NCBI GenBank assembly: GCA_963922205.1
Contig: CAWUHX010000040.1
Coordinates: 479,001-543,000, forward strand
Length of the DNA: 64,000 nucleotides
Source: Romanomermis culicivorax
Taxonomy: Eukaryota > Nematoda > Enoplea > Mermithida > Mermithidae
Direction of reading: 5' to 3'
The notes under the pieces were generated by a model that had not been told where the DNA came from, searched no databases, and worked only from the letters and a program-made list of their open reading frames with translations. The translations under genes were made by a program, and so were the position numbers. How positions within the stretch are numbered: position 1 is the stretch's first letter; each line of letters starts with the position of its first letter. Positions 23,801 to 35,432 of the stretch are shown here, piece by piece.

Positions 23801-26800
23801 TCTAAAATTTACAATTTTTCGTCATTTTTCTTACCAATTTTTCCTCGTGTTTCTTCCTAAACATTTCTTTGAACGCCGATTCATCGTCGCATTTACTAAT
23901 TTTCAAACGCCCGATTTTATTAATATCGATTTCCAAATCGAAAAATAACGACCCAATTCCGTACCTGAATGGAAAAAATTGAGTTTTAAAAATGAAGAAA
24001 ATCTCACAATTTATTGACAACAGGAACTCGAAAACTGGATTTTATTCAATGAAAGAAAAAACGTCACATTTTAATTGGCCCGAAAATTATTAGAGATAAG
24101 AAAAAAAGATAAGAAAAAACGTGACTTTTGGGCAATGGTGGAAAAAAAGCTCTAAAAAAGAGCAAAAATTTGAAAATTTTGACGCTTATTATTGAAGAAA
24201 AATAATTAAAAGCACAAATTTTAGTGTAATATACAAAAAGAAATCCAAATTCAAAACAATTCAGTATTGAAAAACATAACAAAAAAAAGAATAAAATAAA
24301 ATAAAAAAAACAGCAACAAAAAACGCGGTTAAAAACGAAAAATAAAAAAAAAACGCTAAAAAATCACAGAAAAACAAGAAATTTAAACAACAAATAGAGA
24401 AAGAAGAAATTCTATAACATAAAAACATAAAAAACAAGAGAAAGGTACAAAAAACGAAAACTTCAGAAATAGAACAACAACAAAAAATACAATTACAACA
24501 ATAAAAAAATTAAAAATAGGATAAAAAACCAGAAAATTAAAATACAACAAAAAAGGCAAAAACACACAACAAAAGAGACAAAAAAAATAAAAAATTCAAA
24601 AACACAAAAACAAACGCAATAAAAGTGCAAAAAAACAAAAACTTAAAAAATACGACAACAAAAAACGCAATTACAACAACAAAAAAAACAAATAAAATCA
24701 AAAAAATATATTCAAAGGCATAAAGCAAAAAAACACGACAAAAAAATTCAAAAATAGAAAACAAAATAAGAAAGAAAAGAGCAAAAATTTAAGACCACAA
24801 AAACAATAACAAACACCAGAAAAGCACAAAAATCAAAAGTTCTAGAACAAAACAGCAAAAACAACAAAAAACCCAAGAAATAAAGCAAAAAAAATGAAGT
24901 GCACACAGAACAAAAAATTCTGAAACATATAACAACACTAACAACAACAAAAAAGACAAAAAACAACAACAAAAGATACAGGAAAAGACAAAAAATTCAA
25001 AAACACAAAAACAACAAAATACGCAAGTAGAGTACAAAAAAAACGAAAACTTCAAAAATACAACAACAAATAAAACACAATAACAACAACAAAAAAGAGA
25101 AATAAAATTGGAAAACCAGAAAAATTACAATATAACAACAAAAAGGGCTAAAAGACGCGAAAAAAAGGACAGGAAAAAATAGAAAAAATAAAAAAAAAAC
25201 CAAAATAAACGCAAGAAAAGAGTAAGAAAAAACAAAAACTTCAAAAATACAACGACAAAAAAACACAATTACAACAACAAAAACAAACAAATGAAATCAA
25301 AAAAAATATTCAAAAGCACAAAACAAAAAAACACGACAAAAAAACAACAAAATTCAAAAATAAAAAACCAAAAAATACGCAAAAAAAAGCAAAAAACAAA
25401 AATTTAAAAACACAGAAACAACAAAAAACACTAGAGAAGCACAAAAAAATCCATGAAAGCAACAGCGAAAACAACAAGAAAATAAGGAATAGAGCAAAAA
25501 AAACAAAAAAAAACACATGAAATGGACAATAAAGCAAAAAAATTAAGAACACATCAACGGCAAAAACCGCCAGAAAAAACTAAAAGATTCAAAAATACAA
25601 GAAAACCAAAGAAAAACAAAACTTCAAAAAGCAACAAAAAACACTAGGAAAGCACAAAAAAATCAAAACAAAACAACAAAAAACACGAGCAATAAAACAA
25701 AAAAATTCAAAAATATAAACAACAAAAAACGCAACGAAAAAAAACCAAAAATTCAAAAACACAACAATAACTACAAAAGACACAAGAATAGAGAAAATAG
25801 GAAAACAAAAAAATATTAAAGAAATATAATAAAAAATATAATAATAATATATAAAAATAAAATGAAAAAATACCAAAAAATACCACAAGATTGAAAAAAT
25901 TTTTAATAAGGAGTATTTTGAGCAGAAATCAAAAAATTCAAGACTTTTTCCCGGAAAACGTCGATTTTTCCCCGTAATTCTTACAAAAATTTTGGGATTT
26001 TTCCTCTCAAAAAGTGTATTTTTTTGTTAAAGAACGAACAAAATAAAATCCAAAAAAAAAGATTTTTTATATAATCAACAACAAAGAGGTTTTTTTGTGG
26101 GCTAAATTTCTGAATTTACATCAATTTTTTATGTAAATAATCCGAAAATTTGTAGAAATTGGCCGATTTTTTCAAAAATTTCACGTCAAAAGGCGAATTT
26201 TTCCCTAAAATATAGAAAAAAATTCTCGTTTTTTCACAGCAAATTAAAATTTATAAATCGAACTTAATTTTTGTTATATATTTTCTCGCAAATTTTCACA
26301 AAAATTTCATGCCCATACGTAGATTTTTTGTGAAAAAAACGAATTTTTTCTTAATTTTCCAAGAAATTTGCAAATTTTCACAAAGATTCAACGTCTAAAC
26401 GTGGATTTTTTGCAAAAAAACTTTAAAACTAGTCTTTTAAATAAAAAATGTAAAAAAGTTGCGAATTTTTACATAAATTTCTAGTCAAAAAGAGAATTTA
26501 AAAAAAAATGAAAATTCGTGTTTTTTAAAACAAAATTTCTGGATTTCAAAATAAATTTGTGAAAATGTGTAACAAAATTTATAAATTTCTTTAAAAAATT
26601 TTTAAAAATGTGTAAATTTGTATAAAAGATTCTAGTCAAAAAGAAAATTTAAAAAAAAATTAACATTCGTGTTCTTCACGACAAAATTTCTATATTTTCC
26701 AAAAAATGTAAAATGTAAAAATGTGTCCGTAAAATGTGAAAATTTTTACAAGAATTTATAGTCGAAAAATGAATTTTTTATAGAAAAAGTTCAAAATTTA

Positions 26801-29800
26801 TTTTTTTCTGAGACCAAATTTCAAAATTAAAAAAAAATGTAAAAATTCTTACAAAAATATCACGTTCAAACTCGGATATTTTGCAAAAAACTCTAAAATT
26901 TGCGTTTTTCAAAACAAAATTTCTGAATTTTTCAAAAAAAATCTGCAAATTTTTAGAAAAATTCAACGGTTAAACGTGGATTTTTTTATAAAAAAAATTA
27001 AAATTCGTCTTTTTTAAAACAAAATTTCTAAATTTTTGAAAAATTGGTAAAAATTATTTGTAATCGAAAAATGGATTTTTCGTAAAAAACTTAAAATTCG
27101 TGTTTTTCAAAACAAATTTTCCAAATTTTTCTCATAATTTCTCAAAAATTTGATAAAAATTTACAAAAATTCCAAGTCGAAACGTGGATTATTTGTAAAA
27201 AAAGTTTAAAATATGTTTAAAAAAAATTGTAAAAATTCTCACAAAATTCACATAAATTTTGTACAAAAAGTTTAAAATGCAAGTTTTACATTGAAATTCA
27301 TTCACAAACAAATTTAAATTTTCTCACTTGCTTTCCAAGATATTTGTTAATATTCGTCGTTCGAACCTGAAATTTAAAAATAATAAAAAAAATTTAAATG
27401 AAAAAAACCACAAAAAATCAAAAATTTACATTTGGATATTATCGATAACGTGCTCATTTTCGTCCGATTTATAAAATTCGTCGAATTTTTTCCTAGAAAG
27501 AAAATTCGAAAAATTGTAAATTTTAAACAAAAATATTTTAGTTTTAAAATTTTTGAAATTTCTTTTGGAAAAAATTCAAATTTAAAAAAAAAATCAAAAT
27601 TAAAAAAATTCAAAAAAAAAATTTCCAAATTTTTTCTCACACAAAATTTTGAATATTGGCTTTATGAGCGTCCGGGATTTTGATCACGGTTTGGGCGACT
27701 TTTTCGCTTTTTTGTTTCCAATTATAACTTTGAGTCAAATCTCGTTTTAATTCTTCGATTACGGATTGTTTTATAAATCCTACTCCTAGAAAAAAAATAA
27801 TTATTAAAAAAGTTTAAAAATTTTTAAATTTCAAATAAATTCAAAACTTTTAGACTTTTAGAGAAATCGAAAAATTTTAAATTTTTGAAAAAATCAATTT
27901 TCTCGAAAATTTATTGAAATTTAGGAATTTACAAAAATTTCAAGTCAAAAAATATATAGATTTTTTGTAAAATCCCTAGAAAAAGCGCTTCGAAATTGAT
28001 GTTTTTTCAAAACAATATTTCAAATTTACGTTTATTTTTCTTAAAATTCTATCGAAAATTTTTAAAAATATGCGAATTTTTGTATTTTATTAAAAAATTC
28101 CTGAATTTAAGTCAATTTTTCTGATATTTATTCGAAAATTTGCGAATTTTCACAATTACCCCACGTCAAATTTTCGAAAAAAAAATTTTTTTTTGTGAAA
28201 TTTACAAAAAAATTTAAAAAATTTAATTTTCACTCCAATTAACGAAAAAAAGAAAATTAACGAAAATCTGTCAATTTTTACAATAATTTCACGTCGAAAA
28301 ACTGAATTTTCTGTAAAATTTACACAAAAAAGATTGGAAACAATGTTTTTAAAACAAAATTTGTAAATTTAAGTCAATTTTCTAATGATTTTCCGAAAAC
28401 TTACAGAAATTTGCATATTTCTACAAAAATTTCGCGCTAAAAAAATAATTTTTTTCATAAAATTTACAAAAAACCGTCAAAATTCGTGCTTTTTTAACCG
28501 GAATATTAAAAATTCACGTAGATTTTTCCCATAATTTTGTGGAAAATTTGTCAAAAATTCAAAAAACTTCCTGCCAAAAATTAGATTTTTTGAATGAATC
28601 CACAAGAGAAACTTCAAAATTCGTGTTTTGTAAACGCAAATTGTAAATTTAAGCCAATTTTTTGAAAATTATTTGGGGATTTTACAAAAATTTGACAATT
28701 TCTACAAAAATTCCGTGTCAAAAAATGAATTTTTTGTCAAATTTTCAAAAAAATGAAATTTCCTGTGTGCTTTTCAGTTGAAATTTCTGAAATTCACGTC
28801 CATTTCTCACATAATTCAGGGGAAAATTTGTGAAAACTTCAAAATTTTTGAATAATTTACAAAAAAAAAGACTATAAAATTCATATTTTGAAAACGAAAT
28901 TTCAAAATTTAAGTAAATTTTTTTGATATTCGTTCAAAAATTTGAAGTCAAAATATAGATTTTCTGAAAAATTTACAAGAAAATCAAATGATATGCTATT
29001 TTAACCGAAATTTTAGAACTTCGCGTTCATTTTTCACATAATTTTCGAGAAAATTAGTGAAAATCTGCAAATTTTTGAAAAATTTACAGAAAAAACACTT
29101 TAATATTCATATTTTAAAAAGCAAAATTTGTAAATTCAAATCAATTTTTTGATATTATTTCGAAAATTCACAAAAATTTCGCGAAATTCACGTCGATTTT
29201 TCCCATAATCCTGCGGAAAATGTGCAAATTCGTAAATTTTTACAAAAATTTCAGGTCAAAAATCAGATTTTTTTTTGAAATTTACAGAAAAAAATTTCAG
29301 AATTCATATTTTGTACACAAAATTTCTAAACCTGAGTCAATTTTTCTTATATTTTCCCACAACTTTCTGCAAAAAATCTACAAAAAAAATTTATACAAAA
29401 ATTTCGCGTCAAAAAATGGATTTTTGGCTATATTTACAAAAAAAATCAAAATTCATGCTCTTTTAACTGAAATTTTAAAAATTCACGTCGATTTTCCCAA
29501 AAACTTCCGCGGTTTGTCGAAATTCAAAAAATTTTACGTCAAAAAGCATTTAAACTTTCAAGAAATTTACAAAAAACCATAAAATCCATATTTTAAAAAC
29601 GAAATTTCAAAACTTGACTATATTTTTTCAAGAAATTTTTTTTAAGAATTTACAAAAATTTGCAAATGTTTACATAAATTTTCTGCTAAAAAGTAGATTT
29701 TCTTGTAGAATTCACAAAAAAAAGCTTCGAAATTCATATTTTGTAAACGAAATTGCAGAATTTAAGTCAATTTTTTAAATATTTTTCTAAAAAATTTACA

Positions 29801-30695
29801 AAAGTTGGCAAATTTTTACAAAAAATTCGCGATAAAAAATACATATTTCGTAAAATTTACAAAAATAAGTTAAAATTGGAGCTTTTTCAAACGAAATTTC
29901 GATTTTTTCCGTGATTTTTTCTTTAAATTTGTAAAACTTCGTAAATTTCGCCAAAAAAAACGATTTTTGTAAAAAAAAAAACTATATTTCCTTACCTTCG
30001 CCAATCCATTTATTGAAATCGAATCTTTGTTGAGCCAAAAATTCCATACTACTCGCCTTAAAAATTTAAATTTTAAAAAATTCGAATTTTTTTAAAAATT
30101 GAAATTTTCAAAAAATTTGAATTTGAATAATTTACACACTTGACAACCAAAACTTTGATAAACGGCGGCTTTTTTACGTAGACGACCTTCCAATTCTTTG
30201 GGTAATCGAGGAAAAACGTAAAAATTAAACGAACGATGAACGTATCTGGTGGAGGGAAAAATTTTAATTAATTAATTAATTACTAATTAAAAATAATTAA
30301 TTAAATTAAGCAAAACCGACTTGCTATTCGCCGGATCGTAATTAAAAGTCGATAAACCGAATTGTAAAACCACGTAATTATTCAAATTAGTTTTAGCTTT
30401 ATGGTAAACTAAAGCCGGCGTATCGAACGCTAAAATCATGGAGGCGCCTTCGCCCAAACCTATTCAAAAAAAAATTTAATTTAATCAAAATTTTTAAATT
30501 TAATTAATTAATTAATTGATTAATTAAGCACCCGTAAATTCGCAATCGAAAGATAAAAAATCCGCATCGTCGATAGCCTTCAAAACGACGGGCAATTGAA
30601 TTTTAAAATCTTGAAAGTAGAGAAAAACGAAAAAATTGAAAAATTTCAAAATTTAAATTTAAAAAATTGTTAGTACTTTTTTCCATAATTTCCAT
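8887..30695 (-). CDS. parn: poly(A)-specific ribonuclease PARN
   Basis: Deadenylase of the DEDDh family that shortens mRNA poly(A) tails and trims small-RNA 3' ends. Eighteen exons thread in phase with GT-AG junctions: 30677-30695, 30532-30609, 30321-30459, 30140-30245, 29996-30056, 27641-27785, 27430-27492, 27328-27366, 23835-23964, 20254-20310, 17617-17694, 17461-17547, 16477-16555, 15211-15321, 15073-15151, 14808-14962, 12503-12577, 8887-9155. They total 1770 nt, 589 residues plus TGA; human PARN is 639. Seen: FDCEF (D28, E30), GHNIYLD (D291), HEAGYDA (H377, D382), an R3H-like region from residue 170, an RRM with AWIDD (the cap-binding Trp position) across exons 16-17, and a Lys/Asn-rich, Ser-Asp-repeat tail. 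The start is the first ATG of a seven-residue exon matching the family N-terminus. Introns are 63 bp to 3.5 kb. Exon 16 is far more GC-rich than its neighbours. Confidence 0.95.
9170..11845. repeat. 81-bp hairpin minisatellite, PARN intron 17 (copy 2)
   Basis: Same hairpin-forming minisatellite as at 2440-4490, here about 33 units. Units within 10.1-11.3 kb are nearly identical to one another (for example the run through AATGTCAGTGTAAACGTAGT recurs several times), which points to recent local amplification. Confidence 0.9.
12180..12430. repeat. (ATTAAAATTAAA)n low-complexity tract, copy 2
   Basis: Counterpart of 4800-5060, slightly more regular and open in several frames purely because of the repeat. 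Part of PARN intron 17. Confidence 0.85.
12580..14805. repeat. A-rich quasi-periodic intron 16 repeat (copy 2)
   Basis: Counterpart of 5210-7130. Higher-order duplication is visible: blocks of about 300-400 bp with the same order of phrases (GATTACAGTAGGAAAATAAAA, TTCAATGTGAAATGCAAAA) occur at about 13.5, 14.2 and 14.6 kb. Sense strand is T-rich. Confidence 0.8.
15322..17460. repeat. AT-rich PARN introns 12 and 13
   Basis: Excluding exon 13 (16477-16555), this is intronic. 15330-16400 consists of loosely repeated TTTTTCGTAAAATTCACGAAAA and AAAATTTGCAAATTTT phrases. 16560-17455 is A-rich on the plus strand (AAAAATGAGAAAA). I see no other gene. Confidence 0.7.
17700..20250. repeat. ATGCAAATTTTT octamer repeat array, PARN intron 10
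   Basis: Dense array of 25-40-bp phrases built on AAAAATATGCAAATTTTTT. Larger blocks are duplicated: 18600-18850 with 19100-19350, and 18185-18490 with 19600-19890. Apparent Phe/Lys-rich frames follow the repeat. The octamer ATGCAAAT occurs tens of times. Confidence 0.85.
20320..21530. repeat. AT-rich intron repeat of PARN intron 9
   Basis: Diverged units of roughly 130-150 bp: AAATTCGTGAATTTTCACxAAAATTTC, then xTTTTTTGTAAAATTCACAG, then AAxTTTGAAATTxxTTTTTCxAAxC. The same kind of unit fills introns at 25.9-30 kb. No gene seen. Confidence 0.65.
21537..23397. repeat. long inverted repeat, ~610-bp arms, PARN intron 9
   Basis: 21537-22150 is the reverse complement of about 22785-23397. For example CACTTGTGTTTGAAAATTTC followed by AGACAGAGTATGTGG at 21580-21617 reappears inverted as CCACATACTCTGTCT...CACAAGTGG at 23328-23356. 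By eye the arms are 85-90% identical. The spacer is about 630 bp. The transcript could form a long double-stranded stem. Confidence 0.85.
22305..22720. repeat. direct repeat unit B1 in the spacer of the inverted repeat
   Basis: This ~415-bp block recurs directly at 23398-23815 (shared CAAAAAACGCAACTTTCAAA, AGAGAGAATAATATGT, GCATCAGAAAGAAAATCCAC). Order is A, B1, inverted A, B2, which suggests duplication followed by inversion. B2 ends next to PARN exon 9. Confidence 0.85.
24000..25900. repeat. AACAACAAAAAACAC repeat, PARN intron 8
   Basis: A/C-rich plus strand with phrases such as ACAACAACAAAAAAxxCAAAxA, TTCAAAAATACAACAACAAA and GAACAAAACAGCAAAAACAAC. In the sense direction it is T/G-rich. 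A run of the same composition and phrases occurs in the opposite orientation at 61600-62530. No gene. Confidence 0.8.
25905..29990. repeat. ~100-150-bp intronic repeat with GTCAAAAA core (PARN introns 5 and 8)
   Basis: Outside exons 6-8, units of about 100-150 bp repeat: TTTACAAAAATTTCxCGTCAAAAAATGxATTTTTTGTAAAATTTACAAAAAA and then a TTTTAAAACxAAATTTC segment. The CGTC(A/G)AAA core recurs near 26180, 26387, 26760, 27172, 28292, 28717, 29253, 29407 and 29537. No further coding exon seen. Confidence 0.7.
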
Positions 30696-30735
30696 AATAT
30701 GTTTAACGTGGCGATAAGATTATTCTGTAAATATA
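30696..30735 (-). promoter_or_regulatory. possible 5' acceptor (trans-splice or 5'UTR intron) of PARN
   Basis: On the minus strand TTTACAG stands about 32 nt before the PARN ATG, after a T-run. This is the right place and shape for a spliced-leader acceptor or the end of a 5'UTR intron. No TATA box is evident. Confidence 0.35.
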
Positions 30736-30739
30736 CAAA

Positions 30740-31430
30740 AAAAACCATATATTCAAACCCAAAATTTAGGAGCGGCCCTCCCGAATTTCGCAAAATTGTG
30801 GGGCGGCGGCCCCTAAAAATCCCCAAAATAGTCGAGATTTTTGCCAAAAAAAAACCAAAAAACCACTTTTTTCCAAATTTTTTCGACTTGGGGATGCAAA
30901 AAATAAAGGAAACTAATTTCTCGAAACAACCGAAATTCTTTCAAAAATGACCAAACCATGGAAAAAAGTGTTGAAAAAATGAGAGAAAACACCAAATTGG
31001 ACAAAATAGAGTTTTTTTCAGAATTTGTCCATTAATAAAAAAAAAATTCAAGAAATTTATGGAAAATTGTTTTCCTGACGGTCAAATTGTGCATTTTCAA
31101 CCAGAAAAAAAAACAAAGAAAGGGCTAAAAATCCATATTTTTTCGCTTCAAGCGATTTTGAGCATTATTCCGGCGCCAAAAGCGCCGAAATTTCTGGATC
31201 AAATTTTCACATATTTGTTAAAAATATTCGTCAATTTTTTCTAGAAATTTTCTAGATTATAATTCCCAACATTTTTTCCATCAATAATTTTTTCCTAATT
31301 GTGAACAGTACGAAAATTTTTTTTGCATAAAACACACGGCCTTTTTTTAACGAGGAAAAAATACGTGATTTAGCAGACAGAAATTTCAACAAAGCATAGC
31401 GGAGCGAGATCTGTCTTCAATTTGATTGGT
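30740..31430. other. PARN upstream region, no gene seen
   Basis: AT-rich with short GC patches (GGGGCGGCGGCCCC near 30800). No domain-bearing frame or convincing splice structure on either strand. The PARN promoter should lie here. Confidence 0.4.
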
Positions 31431-31790
31431 CGAAAAGTTGTAGTCTACTCCTTCCCAATCGTGAGTACATGCCTAAGCCTAAGGCCATACCTTTGATTGG
31501 GGTGGGTTGGGTCTTGGCCAACCATATACTCAACCCCGCCCCCAGTTTGGAAAAAATGAAAAAAATTTGCAAAAAAATGTATATTTTTGGCCTTTTTTGG
31601 GAAAAATTACTACTTTTTTTGACCCCCTCTCCCCAAATTTCGCATTTACCCCACTGTTTTTTTCCACATTTGCACAATAATGTGGGAAAAAAATCTGGAA
31701 TGTGGAAAAAAATCTGGAATGTCGAAAAAAGTTTTGAGGTCTTTCCACAAATGTGGAAGAAAAATTTGGGGTTTTCATATTGAAAAGATG
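31430..31790. repeat. diverged copy of the C-run foldback unit
   Basis: Contains the same ordered phrases as the arms at 32.65-33.15 kb: TTGGCCAACC, CCCCxAGTTTGG, TGTATxTTTTTGGCCTTTTT, GGGAAAAATT. The long C runs have become mixed here. Followed by TGTGGAAAAAAATCTGGAATG tandem phrases. A third, older member of the family. Confidence 0.7.
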
Positions 31791-31799
31791 CATTTTGGT

Positions 31800-32650
31800 G
31801 CATTTTAGGAGGTCCAAATCTCAAAATTTAATAATCAGCATTATTCATTAAGTAGGTCAGGCGTGGCTTTTATCATTTCTAATTTCATTTATCACTTAAT
31901 CTATAATAGTTTTCATCATCTTAAACGTAATATCTCATGTTTTAATTGATAATCTTCAACATTTTATTATAATATTTAATGAAGATTCGCATTTTTTCCC
32001 TTTGAGAAAAATCAATACGTCAAGTCTCTATGCTTTTTGATGCGATTATTTCTTTGCTAACGTAAAATCAATTCAAAAGCTTCATGGAAATATCTTTCGG
32101 AAATTTATACTCTTCTTACTCAAATATTTTCGACCAAGTTCAAGAGAGTTTACAAATAAATTACAGATTTTAAAATTTTTCAAGTAAAATTCTAGAAATT
32201 ACGACTCTTGAACACAAAATTGGAATCTAATTCTTGAAATAAATAAATGTTCGGAAAATTGATTTTCCAGCATCATAGAATGTCAATATATACCCAAAAA
32301 AATTTCCGACTTTTGGGCTTTCGCTTGTCATCATAGAGGACTTGACCATTGATTTCTTGTGTAATTCAAGTCCATTATGCTCTTGGATAGTTTGCTAGAA
32401 AATTTGTTCAACAATGCTTGTAGATTAGGCTTTAAGGGCGAAAATTTCAATTTTTTCTTCAATTTTAATGAATCAACTTCTCTAAAAACACCGGAAGGCT
32501 TGAAAAAGCTCAAAAACAGAGCGATGAAGCGTCTGAGAGCATTTTTAAGCGAAAAAACGAGGATTTTAAGCCGAAAAAAAATTTTTTCCACGTGTGGAAA
32601 AAAATTTGACTCCTTTCCACATTTGTGGAAAGAAGTTCGTGGAAAAAAAC
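31800..32650. other. no gene recognised
   Basis: AT-rich unique-looking sequence. Open frames around 32331-32891 cross the foldback arm and show no domain. Short TGTGGAAAAAA phrases near 32590-32640 are shared with 31670-31760. Confidence 0.4.
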
Positions 32651-32654
32651 AGTG

Positions 32655-33150
32655 TACAGCATCATACCTGTAAGACCTCCGACCAGTTGGGGGGGGGGGT
32701 AAATCCGAAATTTTGGGGGGGGGGGTAGGAAAAAGTCGAAATTTTTCCCAAAAAAGGCCAAAAAACATACACTTTTTGACAAATTTTTTTAATTTTTTCC
32801 CAACTGGGGGGGGGTTGGGGGGGGGGGAAAATGATTTTGGGTATAGGGTTGGCCGAGTTGGGGAGGGTCCCCCCCCCAACCCCCCCCCCAAGTACAGGTA
32901 TGTACAGCATACCCCCCCCCCCCCAACTGGTCGGAGGTATGCTGTTACAGGTATGCTGTTGGGTGGGGGGGTTGGGGGGGACCCCCCCCCAACTTGGCCA
33001 ACCCTGTACCCAAAATCATTTCCCCCCCAACCCCCCCCCCCAGTTTGGGAAAAATTTAAAAAATTTTCAAAAAAGTGTATGTTTTTTGGCCTTTTTGGGA
33101 AAAATTTCTACTTTTTTCTACCTCCCCCCGCAACTAGTCGGAGGTCTTAT
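32655..33150. mobile_element. foldback element with poly-G/poly-C arms
   Basis: The left arm (32667-32880, with G runs of 9-13) is the reverse complement of the right arm (about 32950-33150, with C runs). Both carry TAAGACCTCCGACxAGTTG/CAACTxGTCGGAGGTCTTA ends, GGCCAAAAAACATACACTTTT, and TGGCCxAxxxTGxACCCAAAATCAT. The centre holds CAGGTATGxTGTTACAGGTATGCTGT. No coding capacity. A non-autonomous foldback transposon is the best reading. Confidence 0.75.
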
Positions 33151-33479
33151 GATCCGATCCCCAAAATTTTCTTCCCCAAATGGAGAAAGAGGCCAAAATT
33201 TTTTTCCCTTTTCCAAATTTTTTTTGCCGAAAAAGCACGATTTGGGGAAAAAAACAGTGATTACAGGTATAGTGTATAGATCTCGTTTCGCAATTTGCTT
33301 TGCTTCCTGAAATTTCACGCATTCAAACAACAGTAATCCTGAATTTCGGATGCTCAAAGTTGCGCCACGCGTAACATGCAGAACAAACATCAAAATCGAC
33401 AACTCATCCTGTATGTTCCCGCAGGAAATACAGAAACAAGTTCTGGTCCATAATCAAATGCCGGTGAATCATAATTATC

Positions 33480-33555
33480 GAAATTACTAAACAAAAATAA
33501 TAATAAAAAAACAAATAATAATAATAATAATAGTAATAATAATAATAATAATGAT
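33480..33555. repeat. (AAT)n microsatellite
   Basis: About 70 bp of AAT repeats with a few interruptions. Confidence 0.9.
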
Positions 33556-33559
33556 AATT

Positions 33560-34390
33560 TGTTCCTACATTGCTGGAACCTGCTACTTCCATTTCCATTG
33601 TTCCCCTAATTTTTCTCTTGAAGGTGTTGCTTTCATGGGCCAGTACTGGTGTCATCAAAGCTTGGCTTACACCCACACCTTAGACAATGTCCTGCGACTT
33701 TACTTCTTTCTTCATTCAGGTTCTTCAACGCATTTCAATGTTCTGAAACTCTATTCTTGAGTGTTCTACTTGTCACATCAAGGGCAAAACGTTGCTTTCC
33801 AGTCACATTGATGGTGAACCATGTCAGCTTGACCCTACCACAGTAACTGATAGGCTGTGACTCCCGACAGGAAGGCTTTTCCTACTTGTTGGGAACCTAA
33901 CCCAGCTAGTACTGGCTATAGGAAGACCTATAGGGTACTCTGGTGCTGTCCTGGGGTGCTGCTGTAGAGTAATGGACAATGCCGCCAGGTTAGGGGTAAC
34001 AATCCCAAGGTCCCCCGCTCAGTGTGAACGGGGACGAGGTCATCCGTGAGGTGACCGAAACTCTGGGACCCGGTTATGAACCAGAAAGTCCCTTTCAGCC
34101 ACTGACTTGAGAAGGGTTCTCCAAAATATCCCTCACCAACAATAATCCCCTGAGAAGACTCACCTAGTCCTGTTTCTGAAAAAGGATTCGAGGAAAGGGC
34201 GACGGGTCCTTGTTGGTTTCGGATTTCAATGGATGAACAGCGAGGCGATCCATTCGATTCATCGACGGGTTAGTTTGGGAGGTCGGGGCGATGCTCTCTT
34301 TGTATTCAACAGATGGGTATGCAATGTGGGCGACAGCTGTTTTCTATGCAAATTGGGGTGGCCGACGCAGTAGATGGTAAGAATATTCAA
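33560..34390. mobile_element. GC-richer transposon-like remnant, class unknown
   Basis: Base composition jumps to about half GC, unlike the surroundings, and starts right after an (AAT)n tail. It contains GGGGTAACAATCCCAAGGTC and GGGACCCGGTTATGAACC. Frames are short and I see no RT, transposase or other domain. The tail and composition would suit a non-LTR element flank, but that is a guess. Confidence 0.35.
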
Positions 34391-34848
34391 ATTAATTGGA
34401 GTAATGTAGGGCGGCGGATGTAATACAATATAATAAAATAATACGTAAATTTGATGACGGCAAATGCGAAGCTAAGACAACCAGATGAAAGTGGGAGAAA
34501 CCAAAAGTGAGTGAAAAATTAAAGAAACATGTCCTCTTAAGGACTTGTTTGGCTACAGCACAGGCTTGGGCGGAGTTTTCGACACCCAAGCTAACTTCTG
34601 CAGCTAGAGGCGATGCAGAAGGTGCCTATGAGCACATAGACATTTTTTCATTCACATGCATTTAGCACTGAGGCCAACTGCAGTGTCTATGCTAAGCATA
34701 TGAACGTCTTTAGCTAAACTTCTTAGCTAGTCGTTTTTGCGTAATCAAAAGATGCTAATCTAGGTGATAAGAGGTGCATCGAATGCACTTAAAATAGCCA
34801 TATGTGCCCATGAAGCACATTTTGGTGGAAGTTTTCAGCTAAAGGGGG

Positions 34849-35432
34849 TGTTGTATTTGAAAATGACGATGGGCGTTTGAGGGCGGCTCTGGCCGATTTC
34901 TTGCCTCCTTGATCCGTCAGGTCGGAGGAACGGGTGTAAAATCGGCAAGGGGAATTGTTATGCAGGAGAGATAGCCAGGGATCGACCTTAACCCCAGTGC
35001 TTCCCTGCGCCTGCCCTTAACCTCAGAATGACTCCTCACTCAGAGTCGAGAAGTCAAGAACAGAATACTACCTGCCCAAAAAATGCCTGACTAAAACTAG
35101 TCAGACAAGGTAACACACTTTTACACACAAATAAAACGCTTTCCTAACTAAACATTTATTTATAAAACTTACCTAAAAATCGCCCCTTCCATAAACGTTT
35201 CGACTTACTATTATAGAGAATGCAATGGCTAATGTACAGGCGAAAGTAAGAATAATAACATATGACGAGACACACGAAAATTCACACACTAATTCACAAA
35301 AACCATCTTCTACAGTAACCGTTGCACTGGGCCAGGTTGGGCATGGTCGCACATTTGTACCTGCGGGCGTTTTTACAAAATCAACAAGACTATAGGAAAA
35401 TCGTGAAAAATTGGCGGAAACACACTACAACA
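34849..35432. mobile_element. solo LTR, 584 bp
   Basis: Begins TGTTGTATTT and ends CACACTACAACA, with inverted TGTTGT/ACAACA ends. It is flanked by a GGGG target duplication (34845-34848 and 35433-35436). No internal retroelement sequence is attached. The end TACCTGCGGGC...CACACTACAACA is shared with elements ending at 59650 and 62937, so these form one LTR family or close relatives. Confidence 0.8.

Noticed and set aside
32331..33310. Pro-rich open frames of 90-190 codons
   Set aside because: They come from C/G homopolymers in the foldback arms, exist on both strands and match no domain.
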